From: Perkinsus marinus ATCC 50983
Lineage: Eukaryota > Perkinsozoa > Perkinsida > Perkinsidae
Assembly: GCF_000006405.1 (NCBI RefSeq)
Contig: NW_003216498.1
Coordinates: 241,236 to 289,297 of the forward strand
Length of the DNA: 48,062 nt
Reading direction: 5' to 3'
Part shown: positions 31,557 to 41,354 of the stretch, in pieces
Position numbering within the stretch: the first letter of the stretch is position 1
How the letters are laid out: the number at the start of each line of letters is the position of its first letter
Notes under the pieces: generated by a model
Databases searched by the model: none
Told to the model about the DNA's origin: nothing
What the model saw: only the letters and a program-made list of their open reading frames with translations
Made by a program: the position numbers and the translations under genes

Positions 31557-33472
31557 ATGCAACCTTTTTCTCAACACGTGGCGTCGGTGGGTAGGAGCTG
31601 GCGAGTTGGGAGCCTGGGTAGAGCTGCATGGCAACGGCGGCAGAGCTCATCGTTCATAAGACAGGTTGGTAGTGTGAAGGATCGTCTATGGTGTGACTGT
31701 GTATGAACAGGTTATGGATCAAGTACGGCGAGAGGCTGAGAATGATCCCAAGCTGAAGAAGGCGTTCGAAGAGGTGGAGAAGACGGCCTCGAAGGTAACA
31801 GGCGAATTGGATATGTGGAAGAACATGTGTTGGAGGCAATACGAAAATTTTAAGGAAATTTCCGGGAACTCCTATTAGTGTCTGAGCATTTCTACCCGAA
31901 TTCACATATAAACTCTTATAATTAGTGAGGAAGTATATATTTCTCCAACACTGGATGGGGCGGTGGTGAATAGGTAACGGAAACGAACGAGCAGCTGCGG
32001 GCTCGGGCGGAGGCACAGGAGGCGAAGTTGGCGGCGATGCGAGAGAAGATGCAGAGCGCGAAGTAAGGGAGAGGGGGTAGGGTTCTGCGCAGGATTATGA
32101 TGAGGGGGCTCAGGGATCGGACGAAGAGCCTTTATGAGGAATTAAGAAGACATATGCCGGAGACAGGAGGGACGGCAGCTGAGGCGGGGCAGACAACTAA
32201 GCGTAAGTTGGTGGCTTTTACGGAGTGGACGGATGGGTGGTATGGGAGGTACGCCCGAGTGGATGAAACCGGTATTGGATCAGCTGCACGTTGTGAGCGC
32301 CAAGGCTCGGGAGGCTACGTCGGGGGTAGGGGAGGGTAGGGGGTCGATGTGGAAGAGGTGGTTGTGGACCTCAGCTGGTGGACAAGGCGAGTGGGTTTAC
32401 GAAGATGATGGATAAGGAGAGCTCCGAGGGCGTGCAGGAACGGCTGAAGCAATTTCAGAGGGCTCAGGCGGTAGGTAAAAGTCCCGTTTGGGTTCCAACT
32501 GTAATTGTCGGTGTTAGGCCATGCGTGATTTGGAGAAAGAGCAGAAAATGCGAGAAAAGGTGGCGGAAGACCCCGCGGTATTTTCGCTCGCCCAGCACAT
32601 CGGAGTGGGATGGTCTGTTGTAGGCGGAACCGTTGCCGGAGAATCCGCACGGCTCAGCGTTGGTGGTTTCGGAGAGGGCTCGGTCGACTTGGGAACGTTT
32701 TGGGTTTACCTCCAGTGAGGATTCGAGGTTTCTCGGAGGGTTCTTCGAGAACCCTATGGTCGACCGGTGGGTTGATTTGGGTGCGGGTGAGAGGTTACTT
32801 TTCTGATAGGATATTTGGCGAGACGGAGATTGCCCAGTCGATACGGGAGATGAAGGAGGTCGATCCCAACTTCCGCTTGTCGCAGATGGCCGAGGACATC
32901 GAGCATGTCGTGGCTCCCAGGATCATCCGATGGTATCTCGAGGTGATGGGGGGTTGTGCAGTAACTCTCTTTGAAGATGTGGAAATGGCGTGGTATGACA
33001 TAATTAGAAAATCGTTCAGGGTGATGTGGAGCGACTCGAAGCCCACTGTGGGGAGGCGGCCTTTGCCGCTGTGAACGCTTCTGTGAAGGCACGGCATACG
33101 CAGAAGTTGACGTTGGATACGAACATTTTACAGGTTAGTCGTCCTCTAGTGTCCGACCTTATGTTCTGTTAGCCTCCCATGGATGTGGAGTTGAAGGGGG
33201 CGAAGACGGCCTCAGAGGTCGACTCGCCGTGTTTCATTTTTACCTTTTCAACGCAGCAAATCAACTGTCTCCGAAATGAGTTCGGTAAGGGCTATACTGA
33301 ACCGAGGCCGTTCTTGTGAGTCTGCATGTCAGGGGAGGTGGTGGAGGGAGCAGTTGATGACATCAGACGTGTATTTTATGCTATGGCGATTCAGAAGCAT
33401 CCGGAGCCCGAGTCGGGGGTAAGACGGGAATCGCTATCATATATGCAGGGATGTGAGTGGAGCCTCGCTTGA
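31557..33472 (+). CDS. TIM44: TIM44, mitochondrial import motor subunit
   Basis: Peripheral inner-membrane protein that tethers mtHsp70 to the TIM23 channel. Thirteen exons: 31557..31664, 31711..31794, 31974..32062, 32093..32202, 32249..32325, 32375..32470, 32518..32577, 32624..32766, 32810..32942, 33020..33133, 33173..33284, 33333..33418, 33449..33472; 411 aa, all phases agreeing. The N-terminus is a clear arginine-rich presequence (RVGSLGRAAWQRRQSSS). The helical region VMDQVRREAENDPKLKKAF follows. The conserved C-terminal domain shows EMKEVDPNFRLSQMAED, YLEGDVERLEAHCGEAA, ELKGAKTAS and FGEVVEGAVDDIRRVFYAM. The end is CEWSLA. Intron 31795-31973 holds a repeat. Confidence 0.94.
31808..31954 (-). 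repeat. Dispersed TIR repeat, copy 7 (TIM44 intron)
   Basis: An inverted copy with ACATGTGTTGGAGGCAATAC at the left, CTACCCGAATTCACATATAA inside and TATATTTCTCCAACACTGG at the right. It lies in the 179-nt second intron of TIM44, antisense to the gene; the rest of the intron is about 32 nt. Confidence 0.8.
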
Positions 33473-34122
33473 CACCGGTGTTGGACGCGCTACGAAGCGA
33501 TGCCCAGTGTCATGGAAGGTCTTGATCGAAACGATTATTTGGAAATTTCATACCGTAAATGCATTTCCGAGCTCGCCGAGTCATTGAAAACGACGAGATG
33601 GTGCCTTGTTCAGAATTTAGAGCACCCGTGGCGGATCCAGGAGTTGGCTATAATAGGCAACCAGCCGTCTTGGTGACACGCGATGTGATGAGGTCACGTT
33701 GGGGTGTGAGTAGTGTTGTAGATCATGAACAGGTTGAATCGAGAGAAGGCATTTTCCGAAGTAGAGGGAGCTCGAACGAGCTTGTCCGCAACGTAGTCTA
33801 ATAATCGTTTCAGATTTTTATGCAGAGGTGGGGTTGTCGAGTTCAGTGTCATTCACACAATGTTGGAATATATGTTTGGTTTCCTCAGCTGAACTCAGTG
33901 GTTTTCTCGCGACATCATGAGAGTTTACACAAGATTTTGGGTAGAAGTGTACGAAAACTAGTGATGGTTCCCTCGGAATTTTCTCATTGTCATCAACACA
34001 CGTAGCTGATCGGGTGCATACTTCCCATACTGCACTCGAGTGTTATCGGATCGGTCTTACTTTCATAGGAGAAGGATTGTCAGCTTACGGGGGTGAGTCG
34101 TGAACACACAGGTTTACTATAG
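33473..34122. other. TIM44 to J-protein spacer
   Basis: About 650 bp. It contains dispersed repeat copy 8 and an 80-codon open frame (33559-33801) without motifs. I see no RNA gene. Confidence 0.45.
33859..34029 (+). repeat. Dispersed TIR repeat, copy 8
   Basis: It has the left end CAATGTTGGAATATATG, the internal TTTCCTCAGCTGAACTC and TTGGGTAGAAGTGTACG blocks, and the right end GGGTGCATACTTCCCA. It is intergenic. Confidence 0.75.
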
Positions 34123-35707
34123 ATGATTCCTTCAATTGCGTCATTATCTCTGCGGCGGACTTCAGTCTCTCCCATGCGACCAGGCCGGCTACTCGGTGTA
34201 TCTCGAATACGGAGTTTCGCGAACAGTAGCTCCTCTCGTGGTGGAAAGAAGAACTTGTATGAGGTGATGATAGTGGCAGGGTGACTCATATTGGATGGAG
34301 TCTGTGTGGATAGGTCCTGGGTATAGAGCAGAAGGCAACAGGAGAGGAGATAAAGCAGGCTTATCGTGATATGGCTAAGAAATGGCATCCAGACCGGAAC
34401 CCGGATGACCCTCTGGCTGGGGACAGGTTCAAGGAGGTTGGTCATATCCTACTGTGGCGGTGAGTGATAGGCTGGGGCGTGTGTGTAGGTATGCGAGGCA
34501 TATGCTACTTTGGGAAATCAGTGGAAGAGGACTATCTACGACCAGGATATGCAGTTTGGAGCGGCCCTCGACAGTCAAGTGAGAAAGAGGCCTTTGGTGG
34601 AGTCGACGGGTATCGACTCGTTCGAATTGATGGTTCGATGAAATGCCACATAGTACCAACTTGTGGATAGAGCCTTGCAAATGATAAAGCGTTATCTGAC
34701 CGAGCAATAGCGCGCGCCACAAAAATCCCTGGGATGAATAGTTGTGTACCGACTGGTGTGGCCGACAGCTCTTCCTCAGGCGAAGGGCGAGGACTGGAAG
34801 GAACATTATAACAAGGAAACGCCGGAGCAGCGGAATGCACGACGAGAACGTTATAGAAGGTCGGTCGCCCTCCCCTCCCCTCCCCAGCAGCATGTTCTAC
34901 GAGGAGTTTTTGATAGATACGCCAAGGGGGAAAGGAATGATGTGCCGCAGGACGAGATGCCGCTGTCGATGATGATCAAGCTGCTCATCGCTGTGCCGGT
35001 TGTCGTGTGAGTTGGGAGGGGGTCGGCTTCGGTGCTTACCAGTGATATATTTCAGTTGGATCGGGTGCATCCTAGCCCCCGAGTTCGGGCCTGGCGAGCG
35101 ACCGTCGGAGCCATCTCGAAATGACCCTGGCTTTGATGATAAATCTGTACCCCTTACTCGGGCGTAAGTAGCAGGGAAGGGGCGTTCTGGTGAGGGACTG
35201 GGGTCCCTCAGATATTATAACCCGATATTGGAAAGGTGGGAGAAACTAAAAGGAGTGGAGGAGCCTCCTGATCCTGAGAAGTTTTATGATGTAAGTTACG
35301 TGAGCAACCTCGTCTTTCGAGCCTCGTTGGAGTTTCAGCCTGAAACACTAACTAGTTAGTGTGAAATGCTGATTTGACGAATTCGCCTGAGAAAAAAGTA
35401 CGCTCTTTACGTGATCAACGTCGTCTTTTGTGAATTGGTTGATTTTTGTGGGTTTAGGTGTATGAGAAAAACAGCGCGTATGCGAGGCGGACGATAGATC
35501 GAGATTACCTACCTCAGAACAAGCTTACGGTCTTGGATGTGCCCAAGACGAAGGTCCACGAGCCCTCGGTGTCCGTTGACGGTATGCGTGTCTCGAGCGT
35601 GTTGAAGGGGATACGGTGTTGTCGTATTAGATGCTGGAGAGGTTACACCGAACAAGCGCAGCTTTTATGAAGGCTTGGCGGCAGCAGCAACGAAGGAGAA
35701 GAAATGA
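34123..35707 (+). CDS. Mitochondrial membrane-anchored J-protein (DnaJ-like)
   Basis: Hsp40 co-chaperone that would stimulate an Hsp70. The start ATG 34123 directly follows an ACTATAG acceptor. The N-terminus is a mitochondrial-type presequence (SLRRTSVSPMRPGRLLG). The J-domain follows: NLYEVLGIEQKATGEEIKQA, with the essential HPD in KKWHPDRNPDD, then FKEVCEAYATLGNQWKRTIY. Later a membrane helix (MMIKLLIAVPVVVWIGCIL) and a tail ending FYEGLAAAATKEKK are seen. Introns include 34591-34780 (about 190 nt) and 35291-35457; one short junction near 34861-34888 is uncertain. No zinc finger or CTD is present, so it is a class III J-protein. Its layout differs from Pam18, where the J-domain is C-terminal. 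Confidence 0.86.
35345..35362. repeat. Perfect 18-bp palindrome in J-protein intron
   Basis: ACACTAACT is followed directly by AGTTAGTGT. It sits in the last long intron of the J-protein gene, flanked by TTTCAGCCTGAA and GAAATGCTGA, which extend the symmetry loosely. Confidence 0.65.
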
Positions 35708-36826
35708 GAAGAAATGCCTTTGAGTTGATAGAGCCGTTTACATTGCGGAGCGAGAGCTCGGCAGCTTATCATGCTGTGTGATGATTGATCATCGTGTTTC
35801 GGGTATTCAAGTGAGGCTTGGGTTCATCCTGTTCAGTTGACCGCAAGTCAGCATGGCAAGTGAGACTGGAGGGGAGACTGGTCCATTTCATGGACCAGTT
35901 CTCACTTCGCTCCGCTCATTGAGTTTGCGTTCGAACGTCCACGATGCCCACTTATCCACTACGACATTCGTCTAGAAAGGGACAGAAACCTCGATGATGT
36001 GCGTGACGTGACGTGACGGAGCGAAGCGATTCACGTTTTGAATTTTCAGCAGCGAGATGGTCATTGTCTTTTCCTACAGTAGCTCCCCCGTTACTCCCTT
36101 ATAATCTGTGCTCATGATTGGTAGAGGAGGCCGAACTTGAATACCCCTCTATGATCTCGACCGGTGTTGGGCCCAAGGAGGTCATAACCGTCTAGGCGAT
36201 GACCGTCCTCGGGCTCTTGGGCAAGACACGTTTGGAAGGACCTCGACCGAGCCAGGGTTTGAATCATCGATCATGCAACGCTGTGCTCTGTAACGGTGGA
36301 GGAAAGCAGTGTTGAGCTTGGTGTTGAAATTCGGGTAATTGTTTTCCGCGTAGATCTTCTCCTCCTCTGCGTTCCCCGACTCTGGCCTACTATAGCTAAG
36401 GTTGAGGTAAAGGGGATAGGCATCATCACTCTTGAGATTGATGACGAAAGATGAGGCGCTCTGAGTAGCCCATGGGCTTCGGGTTGAGTTCTTTTGTGAT
36501 CTTCTGCTAAGGGGCCTTGAGCAAGCCAGTGTTGTCTTTCGAACGTCTCGCTGAGTTGGACCGCTCCTTGAATGAGTACTGCAGGCTCAGTCTACCTCCC
36601 GTATGGTGGTTGCAGTCAACTTCACGAGGCAGGAGTGAAGTGTTTGCGAATGGCTGAGGAGCGGTAGTGTTGTCGGCGGGACTATGAGTTTGAAATGCTG
36701 CAATACAGCATGGGCGCGGAGTGCATCACAGCAGTGCCTAGTGTATTCAGCACTGACCTGGCTCGATACTCGTGAATGTGCCATACACAGGGAAAGTGAA
36801 TAAACTGTATCCTTATCCAATCGGTG
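35708..36826. other. Spacer up to assembly gap
   Basis: About 1.1 kb without a clear exon. It contains a hairpin at 35877-35899, CGTGACGTGACGTGACGG at 36002-36019, and a TTCGCTCCG / CGGAGCGAA inverted pair at about 35907 and 36016. Confidence 0.45.
35877..35899. repeat. Perfect 10-bp hairpin
   Basis: ACTGGTCCAT and ATGGACCAGT are separated by TTC, giving a stable stem-loop 170 bp after the J-protein stop. It might act in 3' processing or be a repeat end. Neither is shown by the sequence. Confidence 0.6.
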
Positions 36827-36926
36827 NNNNNNNNNNNNNNNNNNNNNNNNNNNNNNNNNNNNNNNNNNNNNNNNNNNNNNNNNNNNNNNNNNNNNNNNNN
36901 NNNNNNNNNNNNNNNNNNNNNNNNNN
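36827..36926. other. Assembly gap (100 N)
   Basis: Exactly 100 unknown bases, the usual placeholder for a scaffold gap of unknown size. Any gene crossing it is cut here. Confidence 0.98.
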
Positions 36927-36939
36927 TCAAGGCGTATCC

Positions 36940-37363
36940 CACGACCGACTGGTATGCTGAGGAGGTCTAGAGGGAGCAGCAAGGCTTAGGCAGAGGAACG
37001 GGAGGGTAGTGATGTGCTGTCTGATCATGGAGGCTCTCTGACTCCAGGCAAGGCTGGACGCGCCGCGGCACCTAAGGAGAAGCCACAGTGTGGACATGGG
37101 GGCGGTAGCACCAGCCGGAATGTACAGCGGCTATCCGGTGCCTTATGAGGGGGTGTCCAAGTTCGGCGTTTCGTGTCCGCGGTAATACCACGCAGGGGAG
37201 GTCGAAGGTTCAATTCCTGGGCTCTCCATTTAGGTTTTGGCGTACGGAGGAGCCTCACTGCATGGTAACCAGTCATAGCCTTCCTCGACGATGGATGGGT
37301 ATCAAATACAATCCTCCAGTTTGGGAAGCCCGAGGGGCTCGCAAAGATCATGAGAAAGTCTAA
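36940..37363 (+). CDS. 3' end of an unknown gene beside the gap
   Basis: Plus-strand blocks AAAPKEKPQCGHGGG (about 37070) and RRWMGIKYNPPVWEARGAR (about 37290) with a TAA at 37361-37363 look like terminal exons. The 5' part is lost in or before the gap. A tRNA-like T-arm lies between the two blocks. The product is not recognised. Confidence 0.3.
37150..37230 (+). other. tRNA-like relic
   Basis: GAAGGTTCAATTCCTGG is a T-arm / B-box, followed by GCTCTCCA like a tRNA 3' end. The 5' acceptor half does not pair well. It is probably a pseudogene or SINE head. Confidence 0.35.
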
Positions 37364-37371
37364 GTCTGATG

Positions 37372-37396
37372 ATGTTGTTGTTGTTGTTGTTGTTTG
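37372..37396. repeat. GTT microsatellite
   Basis: About seven GTT/TTG units in the spacer just upstream of IMP4. Confidence 0.8.
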
Positions 37397-37460
37397 AACG
37401 CTGTGTTCGAGTTGAGAGGGCAATATTGGAAATAAGTTTCAGCAGCTGTTCATTGATTCG

Positions 37461-39294
37461 ATGCTCCGACGTAACGTGCGACTGAGAAAAGAGTACTTAT
37501 ACAAGAAAGCCTTGGAGGAGAAGGAACGTGAGCCTTTGCTGGTGTGGGGACCGGCGCGAAGTGATGTGGCTCAAGGTACTACTCTGGAGAAGAAGCGGAA
37601 GCTGAGAGAGGCTCTGGAACAGAACAAGTCGGTGCCGACTGAGCTAAGAGGAGATACGAAGTTGCGGACGACTCTTGACTTGGAGGACGACAGAACTAAG
37701 GTCTTACTAACGCTGGCTAGGGTTTCACTTCACTACCTGAATATTCGAACGACGTGTTCTCTTCGGCGAATCACATACCGCACGGGAAATCCACTCTGAC
37801 TAACAATCTTTGTCGTCGTCGTTGCCGAAGTGCGCGTTCGAATGAGCTTGGTCGATGCGTGTATCGGTGGAAGGGAATGTATAAGCTCGCTGTGTTAGAT
37901 CTAGTGTGAACGGTTCGGAGCACATCGCTGATCGCAGTAACTCGAGACTTTATATCGTTGTTAGTGTTGCTCATTCTGTTGACCCTAGGTGCAAAGGCTG
38001 GCCATCGATGATGAATACCAATACCTTGGTGTTCGTGAGCCGAGGGTTCTGGTCACTACCAGTCGTAATCCCAGCTCGAGGTAGGGGGCTCGCCGACAGG
38101 GGCTGGTGATGATGATGATGGCGGATCAGGTTGGGGAAGTTCGTGAAGGAGGTGAGGCTGCTCATACCCAACAGTCAGCGGATCAACCGAGGCACGTACG
38201 TTATGAAGGACTTGGTGGACTTATGCAGGAAGAACGACATCAGCGATATGGTGGGGAAGTGAGGATAAGCAGTTTATCGTATCATTGATGGCTGCAGGTT
38301 ATTGTACATGAGCACCGAGGTCAGCCGGATGGACTCATCGTCTCGCATCTACCTTACGGCCCTACGGCTTACTTCGGCCTCTCGGACGTGGTAATAACAA
38401 CATAAACTCTTAACGGGAATACATATTACACTATCACTGCTGTTTCTTAATTTGCTACCACTCCTACTTGAAGTTTACTCTGGCGGTAGGCTGCGGCATT
38501 GATCGTTTTGCTATAATCTCGCGAAGCTTTCACCCATCGCTATAAGTATCTGAGCGCCGTTACTTACTCCCCTCAAGTGCCACTGTCAGCAGTAACGGTA
38601 TTTCCCGAGTTCTCTCGCTGTTGCTATAGCTAGCAGTCTCAAATCACGACCGAGGAAAGTTGTCGTAGGTATTGCGACATGATCTTCCGGAAAAGCCGCC
38701 GAATATGCCCGAGACGTATCCCCATCTCATCTTCCACAATTTCGGTGGGAATATCGGTAATAGATTTGGGTAGTAGACTATTTCGCCTGATAGATATAGC
38801 TTAAGGTACCCGAGTACAGACAGTCCTATCGGCACTGTTCCCCCCGTCCAAGCCCGATAGTAAGAATAGCCGTCGTGCGGGATCGAACCTGTGCGGGTCG
38901 GTGGTATGTGGGTTTCTGCTAGGCACACGAACTATCACATTCGCCAATGACGGTGGTGACTGCATCGGCTTCCGTCATCACACTTTCGAAAAGCCCACCA
39001 AGGCCACTAAGAATAGAGCTGATGTCAAGGCGGAAGATGTGAAGCTATATGAACAGGTGAACACCTCAGCTTGTGATGTAGCGGCTAGCCCTATCACGAC
39101 ATTCAGGGTCCTCGGTTCAACATGCAACTCTATCGTCTCGAGCTGGGCACTCTGGATATGCCTGATGTGAAGACGGAATGGGTGCTCAGACCGCACTTCA
39201 ACAATCAGCGCTCGGTAGGCTCTGGAGATTGGGGTGTGGCAGTTATGATATGTTTTTATAGATCCTGGCTGGCCAAGCTATAGTGGACGAGTGA
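37461..39294 (+). CDS. IMP4: IMP4, U3 snoRNP small-subunit processome protein
   Basis: Brix-domain protein needed for early cleavages of pre-18S rRNA in the nucleolus. Exons: 37461..37700, 37989..38080, 38130..38250, 38298..38390, 38669 to about 38764, a short exon near 38795, 38923..39056, 39107..39214, 39262..39294. Family motifs in order: [105 protein letters not shown] and [17 protein letters not shown]. The segment matching human ILRYLFPVPKDDSHRV is shorter here (LRYPST). Two introns are unusually long, 288 and 278 nt. A tRNA-like B-box lies in intron 38807-38922. Confidence 0.94.
38868..38905 (-). other. tRNA-like B-box in IMP4 intron
   Basis: On the minus strand ACAGGTTCGATCCCGCAC is a T-arm / B-box motif. 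No complete cloverleaf is visible. It sits within the intron before the TITFAND exon. Confidence 0.35.
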
Positions 39295-39414
39295 ATGTAG
39301 TCCTTCAGTTTATACGCCGGCTATACTGTCCATAACGTTTCTATCCGTACCCGCGTCAGCTCAGTGCCGCAGTGGGAGATGGGAATGAGGGTGTGTGGTT
39401 AGTGCCTGTTAGAA

Positions 39415-39500
39415 AAGCCACTGGCCGGGATCGAACCAGGGATCTCTTGGATGAGAGTCGCGCTTGCCATTCTGATCGATTGTACTCTTCTACTAGCAGT
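39415..39500 (-). other. tRNA-like relic
   Basis: On the minus strand CCTGGTTCGATCCCGGCCAG gives a T-arm, and CTCTCATCCAAGAG resembles an anticodon arm with CAT (Met). Acceptor arms do not match. It lies between IMP4 and the first Cys/His-rich gene. Confidence 0.4.
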
Positions 39501-39639
39501 AATTGGTCGTGGCCTCGACGAGGGCTCAAGCTGCGGCCCTTCCACGTAGCCTTTGGTACACGTTGGATGGTACGGTGAGATCGATGGGCTGGTACTCAGT
39601 CGCAGTTTAATAACTTTACCAAAATTTTTACTTCATCGT

Positions 39640-40733
39640 TGCCACCGCTCGAGTTGTCTCTGCTGCCTGAGGGCCAACTACAAGACGTACAACAACAGGA
39701 GCTGCAGGCGACGATGGTGCCAGCGGAAGGCTTTACGAACGTAGTTATCTCTACGGGCTGATGATGAGTCATGGACCTCTTCTCAGGGTGGGTTCTATCA
39801 AGCTAGTTCGAACCTGCTTTTCTCCACCGCGGCAGTGCCTATTGAATCCGAAGAAACGCCCATAATGGAAAGTCCTGTCCCTGTACCGCTATCCCTGAAT
39901 CCAAACATTGCCATTGAAGCCGCCAAATACTCTAATACGTTGGCGGTTGATTTAGTAGCACAGGAAGACATGCCGGGCAGCTCTCGCAGCATGAGTCCAC
40001 GATCCCGAGCTAGTTGTAGTAGTAAGGGATCGCCTAAGACGAAAAGGCCCTCGAATGGTAAGGGCAAATGCGCTTATCCCTTGGGCTGCAACAAATACCG
40101 ACAAAATGGTGAGCCTAGCACATTGTGTGCCGGTCGCTCAGTGCTGGTTGTATTCAGGGACAAGGTTCTGCGTGAAGCATGGCGGGGTACGTCGATGTGC
40201 CATGCCTGGATGTCCGAACGCTGCTAAACGAGGTGACACTACTAAGGCCATGTGAGTTCACTGCTCATGGTTCGTTATCGAAGTGTTCACATTGTAGGTT
40301 CTGTATTCGGCATGGTGGCGGCAAGTCCTGCCGCGTACCAGGGTGTGGAGTCTCCGCTAGAGGCTCTACAGGTTACTGCTATAAGCATCGGAACCTGACC
40401 AGTGCGATATCCAGAAAGGATTCGACAGCGTCGACTGCCTCTGGCTCGGAGCTCGATCAGGCCTCTCAGCTTACTCCTGTTGGCTCAGCTGAGGAGGTCT
40501 CGGGTGGCGATGTCGTTGACTTTTCGATCGATCTAGCATCATCGTATTTGGATGCGACCTGTTGGGAAGCTCAACCAGCCACTGGAGAGTGTCAGACCAA
40601 CTTGGCGTCCCTCGATTTCATGGCACTCAGTGACGAGAAATGGACAAGTTTTGTGGAGCCGTTGGAGCCTCTGCCTGAGTTGCTCACAAATCACATTAAT
40701 TCTGATGCTTCTGACAAACTTTATCTTTTCTGA
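39640..40733 (+). CDS. Cys/His-rich HGG-repeat protein A
   Basis: Its repeats resemble those that accompany WRKY19-like plant factors and are widespread in oomycetes; they are presumed zinc-binding. Exons: one ending at 39740, 39787..40108, 40158..40251, 40298..40733; phases agree. The repeat core is CAYPLGCNKYRQNG, TRFCVKHGGVRRCAMPGC, FCIRHGGGKSCRVPGC and GYCYKHRN, so each repeat has Cys pairs and a His-Gly-Gly. There is a Ser-rich region before the repeats and an acidic, activation-like C-terminus (SFVEPLEPLPELL). The start lies in or before the exon ending at 39740, which has no clear in-frame ATG. A role as regulator is inference. It is tandem with a paralogue. Confidence 0.68.
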
Positions 40734-41354
40734 TGCTCACTCTGCGGGCTCGTCCCTGGTCTCGGATCGGGATTGGAGTCGGCTGTAGTTCGCCTTTGCT
40801 GTGCTTTGTACTTGCGATTCACACTAGTATTTTTTCAAGTCTTCTCGTAGCGTATCGTATTACCTTGTCTCACGTTCTCACACGTCTTTACTTTCAACAG
40901 GGGTTGGCCTATTGGCATCATACGTTCGATCTCCAGAAGTTGTTCAACTGAAGTTATTCCCACCAAAGGAGTCGTTTTGGTGAATACCACACCCAGTTGA
41001 ACCTTCGCTTACCGTCGTGCATTAATGGTTGGCCAATGAGCGTAGAGGTTTCGGACAGAGACCTCCTGCTACTCCAGGGATTTACGAGTGTGTATGATGA
41101 TGACCCCGTCCTTATCTCCTGTATTCGGGTCTCCTCGTACTGTTTCATCCACTATGTCGGCTAAAATATGCTGCTCACTATAGCTGCCCTTTTGTCGGCT
41201 CATATCTAATTCATCGGACTATCCAGGAGTGTCTCGTCCATTGTATCTCTCTGCATGGTATTGTCGCGTTTTCCAGTTGGGTGTAACTCAAAGACAACAA
41301 CTTCAAACATCCCTATTAGTATTATAAGCCAATCGGTGGCTATCCCTTGTGCTT
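40734..41354. other. Spacer between tandem paralogues
   Basis: About 620 bp. I see no gene, repeat-family copy or RNA in it. Confidence 0.45.

Noticed and set aside
32618-32640. A 19-nt intron in TIM44 (GTGGGATGG...TTGTAG)
   Set aside because: A 46-nt intron 32578-32623 using the same acceptor also keeps frame and has normal size.
37025-37423. Minus-strand frame containing RAQELNLRPP
   Set aside because: Classic false translation of a tRNA-like sequence on the opposite strand.
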